A stretch of 64,000 nucleotides of DNA from Helicobacter brantae (GTDB taxonomy: Bacteria; Campylobacterota; Campylobacteria; Campylobacterales; Helicobacteraceae), in the NCBI RefSeq assembly GCF_003364205.1, contig NZ_NXLV01000005.1:62001-126000 (forward strand), given 5' to 3'. Positions 57,416-64,000 of this stretch are shown piece by piece. Within the stretch, counting starts at the first letter, position 1, and every line of letters starts with the position of its first letter. The position numbers were made by a program, and so were the translations under genes. The notes below the pieces were generated by a model. That model was not told where the DNA came from. It made no database searches and was given only the letters and a program-made list of their open reading frames with translations.

Positions 57416-57800
57416 ACACATCTCCATAAGTAACGACCTTAAAGGTGGCTTGATTACTTTTTTCATCATAACTCTTGAAAAAAACGACAAGATAGGGGGA
57501 AAGCCCTCTGATTTTGCCCTCTTCTGCAAGTTTGATTTTGAAAGAATTTTTTCTAAAGCTATTATACAAAATGCTCTGATGATTAAATCCATCATACTTT
57601 GCTAAAAACACCAAACCCTTATCCACATAAAGTGTCCAATGAAAGCTAAACTCCCTCACATCGCTATTGCTTATCAAAAGATTGAGTTTATAGACTTGAT
57701 TGCGTAAGAGGGTGATTTCTTGCTCACTTGTCCAATTGGGGGCTTGAGAGAAAAGTGTGGAGAGAGAGAGGAGAGAGAGTAAAAAAAATCGCCTATTCAT
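57405..57800 (-). CDS. Secreted conserved hypothetical (HP0241-like)
   Basis: 131 residues with a signal peptide (MNRRFFLLSLLSLSTLFSQ) and a strand-rich mature domain (FSFHWTLYVDKGLVFLAKYDGF ... YLVVFFKSYDEKSNQATFKVV). Position between DUF2018 and ispB matches H. pylori HP0241 as I recall it. Probably periplasmic. Function unknown. It overlaps both neighbours by 8 and 11 bp. Confidence 0.8.
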   Translation of the reverse strand: MNRRFFLLSLLSLSTLFSQAPNWTSEQEITLLRNQVYKLNLLISNSDVREFSFHWTLYVDKGLVFLAKYDGFNHQSILYNSFRKNSFKIKLAEEGKIRGLSPYLVVFFKSYDEKSNQATFKVVTYGDVYAQ

Positions 57801-58017
57801 TTTGGCTTAGAATCTCACTCATTGAAGTGATTGCTAGATTTTGCATTTGCCAAGCGATATTTTCTCTTGTAAGCTCTTTGCCCTCACTCACTAGTTCGGC
57901 TTTGGCTAACTCTTCTAAAAGTCGCTCTAGCTCCCTTCCCACTACTGAAGGGTTAGCGTGAAATACAATCTCTTTCCACTTCTCAATCGCACTGCCCTCA
58001 AAAATCTCATCTAGCAT
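57793..58017 (-). CDS. DUF2018 protein (HP0242-like)
   Basis: 74-residue all-helical acidic protein (FEGSAIEKWKEIVFHANPSVVGRELERLLEELA). It resembles HP0242, known for a knotted homodimer fold. Role unknown. It lies 9 nt downstream of AT3 and overlaps the secreted protein gene. Confidence 0.85.
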   Translation of the reverse strand: MLDEIFEGSAIEKWKEIVFHANPSVVGRELERLLEELAKAELVSEGKELTRENIAWQMQNLAITSMSEILSQNE

Positions 58018-58026
58018 TGCTTTTCC

Positions 58027-61000
58027 TTAAAATTTATACTTCAATCCTGCTGAAATACTTAGATTGTGATCTTCAATATCCAAAGCCCCTTTGTATCCTG
58101 CACTCACATTGATTGCTAGATTATTGCTGACATATCCCTCTCCTCCTGCATAGAGTGAGAAAATATAATGCCCTTGTTTGGGAAGCTCATAATTCATCTT
58201 ATTGTAAGCATTGAGGAAAGAAACATTTGAAGTGCTATCTTGCTTATACATATTGTAATCAAAGCTTGGCAAGACATAGATATAAGACACAGGGGAGATA
58301 TATTGTCTGATTTCTACTCCTAGCCCAAAGAGGATTCCATCCATTGATTGCTTGGCTAACTCGATTGGATTTTCTCCCTCACCGATTAAATCTGGTGTGC
58401 CAATGCCATAGAGAGTAAATGTGGCTTGAGGTTTGAGAAACATTCCCTTGATAGGAGTGCCAATGACATAACCATACTTTGCTGAGAAATCAAAGCTATG
58501 AGATTGGAAAGAAAAGTCTTGATTGAGTGCTGAATTATCAAACTGCGTATTTGCTTGGTTGAATCCGTGAATATAACTCAAAGTCAAATCAACCTCAGAA
58601 CCTCCATAATAAAGTCTTGTATAGATTGAGAGATCAAGGATATGAGCATTGTTTTTGAGTGTGTCGCTTTTGTAGTTTGAATACCCATATCCTGCATAAA
58701 ATCCAAACAATACATTTGGGATAGGCATATGCTCATACCCTGCACTCATTCCATAGAGAGCTGAAGTGTCTAGTGAGGTTTTTGTGCTTGAAGTGATTGC
58801 TGAGAGCCATACATTGTTTTTAAAAGCGATTCTATCATCGAAAAGAAATGGTGCTAAGACTTCAGCATTTGAGCCTTCAGAGAGAATATCGCTTTTTTTA
58901 GAAGCCACTTCATTACTTGCATATCTCTGCCCTACCATTGATTGGACAAGTTGCTCTAGCTCAGCTTCTGCTGTGAAAGGGTTTGAGGCCCTTACCATTC
59001 GGTTTTGCACTGCAATCTCACGCACCACCTGCATTTTTTTGAAGTCCTCTATCACAGGTTTGCTCAAGTTTGTAACCGTTTGCATCGCTTCTTGGATAGA
59101 TTGGGCTGTGCTAATGAGGCTTTGAGTATTGTAAGAGCCCATATCTTTGAGGATTCCAAGCTCTAGTCCATTTTGCACTTGCAAAGCATTATTTAAGGCT
59201 TGCATTGCTTTAGGATCGCTTGCATAGAGGGCATTTATCATATCATTGGTTTTATTCTCTGATATTGAACCATCAGAGCTTGAAAGCACTTGAAGATATT
59301 GATCGATTAGTCCTGTATCGCTTTTATCAATCGTGAGTGAGGAAATTGCCTCGCTTCTTGTTACTCCAAATCCGATGTAGTTTGTCCCAATCAATGCCAC
59401 ACCATTGAGGAAAACTCCAAGCTTGTTGGTATTGCCCTCATAAGCATTTTGACCATTGAGATAATCTTCTATTTCAGTTTTGAGAGCACTCTGAAGTGTG
59501 CTATAACTTGGAGCATTGCTCTCATCAGCTCTTGGACTAACCTCTCCACTAGAGCTTGAATCAGAGCTTATCAATGCACTTCCCACTTGATATTGCACCT
59601 CTCCCTCTGTCTGGACAAGAAGATAGGCTTGATAGAGAGTGAGGGAGTGAAAGTTGGTATGATTGATTGCAATAAGTGGATTTATGGTTACTCCACTCTC
59701 TTGGTGGTTTGTCATATCAAGAATAAGATTCCCACTCAAACTCAAAGTCCCTAGCCCAAATTGATCTCCACTAAAAACGATACTTCCATTATTATACAAA
59801 TCCCCCTCAATACTCAAAGTCGCGTTGGATTTGAGATCTAGCACCCCATAATTATCAAACCCAAATGTCCCCTCTCCAATCTCTGAAGCAACAAATCGAT
59901 TGCTCCCCTGCACTTGCATACTTGCCCAATCACTCCTAAAGCTTGGTTCTTGCTCAGAAGCATTAGAAGATACAACCCCATTGACAAAAGAGCTTTTTTC
60001 TTTTTTGACTAGCACCTCTACATTGCCCCCAAGCTCTAAGTTTCTAAGATTGTAAAACGCTCCATTGATTGCACTGCCATCTAGCTCGGATTGCACAGGG
60101 GTTTGAGTGTTGATAGAATTGTTGAGATTTGCAAGATTGCTTAAATCAAGTGTAGTATTTGTCAAACGCAAATTATAGTTTGCCACTCCTGCGACTTGGC
60201 TTGTGATCTTGAGTGTGCCACCACTGATACTGACTTTATCTTTGCCTGAGTTTGGAGTAGAAGAGCCAATAGAGATATAATCACTTGAGAGTGAGGAGAG
60301 AGAAGTGAGGGTTAGCACTCCCTCTTGCGTGCTATCATCATCAAGGGTTTTACTTGCAATTGTGATATTTTGAGAAGAGAGGCTAAGACTTCCACTAGAG
60401 ATGATAGAGTTATTTGCACCATTAGCTTTAATTGTCCCCTTGCTTCCACTTGAGTTTGTGATAGAAAGGGATCTTGAAATATCATCACTTCTTGAAGTAG
60501 CTGAAGTGAGATTGCCCCCTCCATCAAAGGTGAGCGTGCCTTGATTATCAAAGATATTATCTTTGGCTAGGAGGAAGACACCAGAGGGATCAAGCTCTCT
60601 AGTCGTTGCTTCCTCTTCTGTTGCAGAAGATGTGGCATTAGTGCTTGGGCGTGAGGGGAGTGGCTCTGTGGTGGTGCGAAATGAGTTTGAAATCGTCGTG
60701 CTTCCTGAGTTTGTCAGTGTGGTTTTGGTGGTTTCAGTATTTTGAGCGTTATACACATTTCCTAGCACAAATGCCCCACCTTTGGCTGTAATCCCCCCCT
60801 TGTTTGTCAAGCTCTCCCCACTCATTTTACCCTTCAGCCACAATACAGAATCAGTTGAGAGTGAAAAACTTGCACTTGTACTTGAATCAATGCCATCATA
60901 GGATTGGATCAAGACATTAGCATTAGCTCCTAGACTGATAGAGCCTGTGAGGTTGATTTTTCCTGAATTTGCTCCTAGTTTTGAAAGGGTAACATTAACT

Positions 61001-62376
61001 GAGGGAAGTGTTTGTTTTGTGGTATCTACGATATGGGTTTGTGCATCAAAGTTTAATACTTTATTGCCTTTGACTTGATCTTCAATTGTGATACTTGAGA
61101 GCGTGATTGCATAAGGATCGCTTTCATCAAAAGTTGAGCTATCTCCATTATTGATAGTTCTCAAAATCACTTCTGAGTTTTTCCCTACTCTGAAAGAGCC
61201 TGTGCCGACAAATTGAGCCTTTGTGGCTTCACTCCACCCTGTGGGAGCTGTGCTATTGACATTTAATTTTGACTTTTTGGTGATGTCTGCTGTGATTTGT
61301 GCGATTGCTCCGATATCTGTGGGAGAAGTAGTGATAGTCGTAATCCCTGTGTCAGAATCGGTTTGAGTTACCATCTCTGAAGCATTACTTCCTACACTAA
61401 TACTCCCACTTAAAGCAATCTTGACAGAATTAAGAGCAAGATTTGTCTTTTTGACTTCTGTTAAATCCTCTTGAGTGATACTCTCATTGCCTAGAGAATC
61501 TTGAGTGATTTTCTTCGCTCCTTGAGCATAGACATTGATACTTGAGCTAATTGTAAGAGTATTACCTGAACTGATTGAAGCCTCTGCTTTATCATAGAGA
61601 TACATACTCCCCGAAATTGTCGTATCTCCCTCAACTTTGGAAATGAAACTTGCCACACCTTTTTTTTGAGTTTTATCATTAGAGGTTGTATCAAGATAAA
61701 GTGTCCCACCCATTGTGAAGGAGGAATAAGCTTTTTCACTTGTAACACTTAGTGATGTAGCTTGATTGCTATAAAGAGTTGTACTTGTTGTGCTTGTTCC
61801 ACTTGTTGTCTCACCTAGCAAACTTCCGCTTTTGAGATAAATTGTCCCCTTCATCACAGTATCAGTAAAACCATCAATGATGACATTTGTCCCTGCATAG
61901 AGATTGACACCTGTCCCTGTGTTTCCTCCATACGCTCCAAGAGTGAAGCCCTTGAAAGCTGTGGTGTCATCATTTTTTATCGTCAGAGTTGAACCAAAAG
62001 TAACCTCTGAAGTTGAAGTAGGGAGAGTGATTGTAGAATCGCTAGTATTCTTATATCCATTGCTGAAAGAAAAATTTTTAAGTGTCAAAATCCCCGAATC
62101 ATTCGCACTAGACTGGAATGTCGCCGTTACATCAACGGGGGGATTCGTTGGAGGAGTCCCACCATTGGTTGAGTTGCTATCAAAAATCAGCTTTCCACTC
62201 TCTTGATCCCAAGTAAAATCAGTCCCACTTGCAAAAGGAGGAGTCCAAGTCGGCTGATTGTAATCGTTTCCACTCCCTGAAAAATTTACTTGATACTCCG
62301 TATCTGCTCCATAGCTAAGTGTTGAGCAAGCAAGGATAGAGAGCAAAACTTTTGAATAACGCATTTTTTTTCTCAT
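58027..62376 (-). CDS. Autotransporter AT3 with VacA-type barrel
   Basis: 1,449-residue surface protein. Starts MRKKMRYSKVLLSILACSTLSYGA, a signal peptide with a second in-frame ATG at codon 5. The passenger (about 25-1080) is Ser/Thr/Asn-rich with beta-helix spacing but few exact repeats. A helical linker (EDFKKMQVVREIAVQNRMV) precedes the barrel, whose HMPIPNVLFGFYAGYGYSNY closely follows the VacA C-terminal domain. It ends properly in LKYKF. Unrelated in barrel sequence to AT1/AT2. It begins within the dnaB stop codon (ATGA) and ends 9 nt before DUF2018, so it is embedded in an operon of housekeeping genes. Confidence 0.88.
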   Translation of the reverse strand: MRKKMRYSKVLLSILACSTLSYGADTEYQVNFSGSGNDYNQPTWTPPFASGTDFTWDQESGKLIFDSNSTNGGTPPTNPPVDVTATFQSSANDSGILTLKNFSFSNGYKNTSDSTITLPTSTSEVTFGSTLTIKNDDTTAFKGFTLGAYGGNTGTGVNLYAGTNVIIDGFTDTVMKGTIYLKSGSLLGETTSGTSTTSTTLYSNQATSLSVTSEKAYSSFTMGGTLYLDTTSNDKTQKKGVASFISKVEGDTTISGSMYLYDKAEASISSGNTLTISSSINVYAQGAKKITQDSLGNESITQEDLTEVKKTNLALNSVKIALSGSISVGSNASEMVTQTDSDTGITTITTSPTDIGAIAQITADITKKSKLNVNSTAPTGWSEATKAQFVGTGSFRVGKNSEVILRTINNGDSSTFDESDPYAITLSSITIEDQVKGNKVLNFDAQTHIVDTTKQTLPSVNVTLSKLGANSGKINLTGSISLGANANVLIQSYDGIDSSTSASFSLSTDSVLWLKGKMSGESLTNKGGITAKGGAFVLGNVYNAQNTETTKTTLTNSGSTTISNSFRTTTEPLPSRPSTNATSSATEEEATTRELDPSGVFLLAKDNIFDNQGTLTFDGGGNLTSATSRSDDISRSLSITNSSGSKGTIKANGANNSIISSGSLSLSSQNITIASKTLDDDSTQEGVLTLTSLSSLSSDYISIGSSTPNSGKDKVSISGGTLKITSQVAGVANYNLRLTNTTLDLSNLANLNNSINTQTPVQSELDGSAINGAFYNLRNLELGGNVEVLVKKEKSSFVNGVVSSNASEQEPSFRSDWASMQVQGSNRFVASEIGEGTFGFDNYGVLDLKSNATLSIEGDLYNNGSIVFSGDQFGLGTLSLSGNLILDMTNHQESGVTINPLIAINHTNFHSLTLYQAYLLVQTEGEVQYQVGSALISSDSSSSGEVSPRADESNAPSYSTLQSALKTEIEDYLNGQNAYEGNTNKLGVFLNGVALIGTNYIGFGVTRSEAISSLTIDKSDTGLIDQYLQVLSSSDGSISENKTNDMINALYASDPKAMQALNNALQVQNGLELGILKDMGSYNTQSLISTAQSIQEAMQTVTNLSKPVIEDFKKMQVVREIAVQNRMVRASNPFTAEAELEQLVQSMVGQRYASNEVASKKSDILSEGSNAEVLAPFLFDDRIAFKNNVWLSAITSSTKTSLDTSALYGMSAGYEHMPIPNVLFGFYAGYGYSNYKSDTLKNNAHILDLSIYTRLYYGGSEVDLTLSYIHGFNQANTQFDNSALNQDFSFQSHSFDFSAKYGYVIGTPIKGMFLKPQATFTLYGIGTPDLIGEGENPIELAKQSMDGILFGLGVEIRQYISPVSYIYVLPSFDYNMYKQDSTSNVSFLNAYNKMNYELPKQGHYIFSLYAGGEGYVSNNLAINVSAGYKGALDIEDHNLSISAGLKYKF

Positions 62377-63836
62377 ACTTTTGGCATTTCCACCACTTCT
62401 GGACTTCGAGCGAAGCTCACTTCCTCGACTCGACTATTCTCTAGCCGAGTTTTAAGTGCCTCTTCCTCTTGCTCACTTGATTCTTCAAATCGAATACACG
62501 CTTTGTTGAATTGAATCTTCACGGTTTTTGTCTCACCATTACGATTTTTTGCCACGATGATTTCTGCTTTTTCAATATTTTTTTCTTCATATTGTGAGGT
62601 GTATTTGTTTCCTTCTTTTTTGGCTTTCTCTTCTTTGGCTTTCTCTTCTTTTTTGCGATAGACATCATCACGATAGAGGAAAAGGATCACATCAGCATCT
62701 TGCTCTATCGCTCCTGATTCTCTGAGGTCTGAGAGTTGAGGGCGTTTATCCTCTCGATTTTCTAACCCACGATTGAGCTGAGAGAGGGCAATGACAGGGA
62801 TTTGCATCTCTCTTGCTAGGATTTTCAATCCTCTTGAAATCTCGCTGATTTCTTCCTGTCGCTTCCCTTCTCCTCCCCCACCTTTGCTTCCACTCATTAG
62901 CTGTAAATAATCCACCACCAAAGCTGATACTTCGGGATATTTGAGCTTGAGTTTTCTCATCTTGCTTTTTAGTTGAGTGATTGTCAGATGAGAATTATCA
63001 TCGATAAAAAGCTGTTGCTTTGCCATAAAATTAGCACTTGCACTCAAATCTTCCCACTTCTCATCACTCAAATTCCCAATCCTCAAATCCTGCAAAGGGA
63101 TTGAGGTGGCTGAGCTTAGCATTCTTAGCATCAAATGCTCTGCTTGCATTTCCAAAGAGAAAAACGCCACACCCTTGCCCGTGCTTAGAAACTTTTGCAC
63201 CATATTGAGGACAAAAGTGGTTTTTCCCATTGAAGGTCTAGCACCGATGATAATAAGCTCTCCTGCATTAAATCCTGTGGTGATACGATTGAGTTCAGCA
63301 AAACCTGTATTTAGTCCTGTGAGGATATTATTCCCCTTTGCTTTGAGTTCATTGATCATCTCTAAAGTGCTTTGAATCACACTTGGCGAGTCTCTAAAGT
63401 CTTTTGACTCTCCACTAAGTGAAATATCAAAAATCTCTCTCTCAATCTCAGCTAGGACATCTTCAGCTTCTTTTTGATCATCTGAAATGCTTTTGGTGAT
63501 TTTGGTGGCGAGGGAGAGAAGTTGGCGTTTGATTGCATAGTTTTTGACTTGATTAGCATAGTGGGTTACATCTGCAACAGGAGAGAGAGCGATGATTGAG
63601 AGAAGCTCACTCTCATCATATCGCCGATCTGAGGCGATAAGAGGTTTGATAAAGTCAGGGGTAGCAGGTTTGCTCTGCTCAATTTGTGTGCGAATGGTTT
63701 TGAAAAGAAGTTGATGAAATGGATCGCTAAAGTCCCCTTCACTTAGCACACTTGCCACATCATCAAACAGATTGGGTTCAAAAAACAAAGTCGCAAGTAT
63801 AGTGCGTTCGATATTCTGAAGTCCTAAGCCTTCCAC
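62373..63836 (-). CDS. dnaB: Replicative DNA helicase DnaB
   Basis: Hexameric 5'-3' helicase at the replication fork. 487 residues: N-terminal primase-interacting domain (ERTILATLFFEPNLFDDVA), linker, RecA-like motor with Walker A GARPSMGKTTFVLN, and ALVVDYLQLM, IALSQLNRGLE. An extra Lys/Glu-rich insert (KKEEKAKEEKAKKEG) lies near the C-terminal domain. It starts with GTG directly after the upstream stop and overlaps AT3 by ATGA. In H. pylori dnaB sits next to comEC; here it does not. Confidence 0.96.
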   Translation of the reverse strand: MEGLGLQNIERTILATLFFEPNLFDDVASVLSEGDFSDPFHQLLFKTIRTQIEQSKPATPDFIKPLIASDRRYDESELLSIIALSPVADVTHYANQVKNYAIKRQLLSLATKITKSISDDQKEAEDVLAEIEREIFDISLSGESKDFRDSPSVIQSTLEMINELKAKGNNILTGLNTGFAELNRITTGFNAGELIIIGARPSMGKTTFVLNMVQKFLSTGKGVAFFSLEMQAEHLMLRMLSSATSIPLQDLRIGNLSDEKWEDLSASANFMAKQQLFIDDNSHLTITQLKSKMRKLKLKYPEVSALVVDYLQLMSGSKGGGGEGKRQEEISEISRGLKILAREMQIPVIALSQLNRGLENREDKRPQLSDLRESGAIEQDADVILFLYRDDVYRKKEEKAKEEKAKKEGNKYTSQYEEKNIEKAEIIVAKNRNGETKTVKIQFNKACIRFEESSEQEEEALKTRLENSRVEEVSFARSPEVVEMPKV

Positions 63837-64000
63837 CTATTTACCTTTATAAAAAAATACTATCCAGAGAGCAAGAGAGAAAGCACCAATGAATAAAATA
63901 ACGCATTTTAAACCAAAAAAGCTAACAAGCCCCTCAATCCAAAACGCAGAAACAAATTGTCCCAAAAACAAAAAGCTAGAAAGAAATCCCACAGCTTTGG
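63837..64000 (-). CDS. MFS transporter, C-terminal part (runs off right edge)
   Basis: The last 53 residues of a minus-strand gene ending at TAG, immediately before the dnaB GTG. They form two hydrophobic helices (GFLSSFLFLGQFVSAFW and ILFIGAFSLALWIVFFY) ending in Lys-Gly-Lys. This is the usual end of an MFS sugar or drug transporter, but too little is visible to name it. Confidence 0.55.
   Translation of the reverse strand, partial: KAVGFLSSFLFLGQFVSAFWIEGLVSFFGLKCVILFIGAFSLALWIVFFYKGK

Overview
The window is a stretch of chromosome from a campylobacterote, most likely an enterohepatic Helicobacter. Three things support this. The recombinase is of the single-enzyme XerH type. A CgtA-like glycosyltransferase is present. 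Several gene orders match Helicobacter pylori blocks as I remember them: murI-rho; nadC-nadA-psd-two small genes-ubiA-comEC; lolA-secA-lolE; and hemC-proS-hemA-ispB-HP0241-HP0242. Base composition is moderately AT-rich. I see no tRNA, rRNA, IS element or CRISPR array.

Layout. 1-400: 5' end of a McrB-like restriction gene running off the left edge. 0.5-5 kb (minus): murI, rho, and a histidine kinase/response regulator pair. 5-10 kb (plus): a CPA2 antiporter, then pepF with three small membrane or hypothetical genes. 10.3-12.2 kb: a C5-cytosine methyltransferase facing an Abi-like HEPN protein. 12.2-16.5 kb: uvrC lacking its usual C-terminal HhH domain, a DciA-like gene, a tiny lipoprotein gene, nadB and a YhcH-family gene. 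16.6-24 kb: a giant autotransporter (AT1) with an 11-G tract in its signal-peptide region that leaves it out of frame (phase OFF). 24-26.5 kb: a structured intergenic RNA, then ribA, moeA, moaD. 26.6-28.1 kb: a dif-like site in a repeat-rich intergenic region, followed by xerH. 28-30.5 kb: an MFS transporter and the CgtA-like glycosyltransferase. 30.5-38.9 kb (minus): comEC, mqnP/ubiA, two small genes, psd, nadA, nadC, an Hcp-associated CRP/FNR regulator and hcp, with nhaC and a DUF1294 gene upstream. 40.4-44.8 kb: lolA divergent from secA-lolE. 44.9-51.9 kb: a second giant autotransporter (AT2), with an 11-G tract between the -35 and -10 of its promoter. 51.9-63.8 kb (minus): a tight run of dnaB, a third autotransporter (AT3, VacA-type barrel), DUF2018, a secreted protein, ispB, hemA, proS, fxsA, hemC and a UPF0045 gene. 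The right edge holds the C-terminus of an MFS transporter.

How it works together. Most of the window is housekeeping: NAD, tetrapyrrole, menaquinone, molybdopterin and riboflavin synthesis, envelope biogenesis, and replication. Into this are set three very large surface proteins. AT1 and AT2 share a barrel type and each carries a G11 tract, but one tract acts on reading frame and the other on promoter spacing. The two paralogues could therefore switch independently by different mechanisms. AT3 lacks a long tract and is instead translationally coupled to dnaB. The dif/XerH region marks the probable replication terminus and carries 78-bp direct repeats and a duplicated XerH half-site on the xerH promoter. 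The McrB fragment, the C5 methyltransferase and the HEPN protein are a light defence or modification component near the left end.
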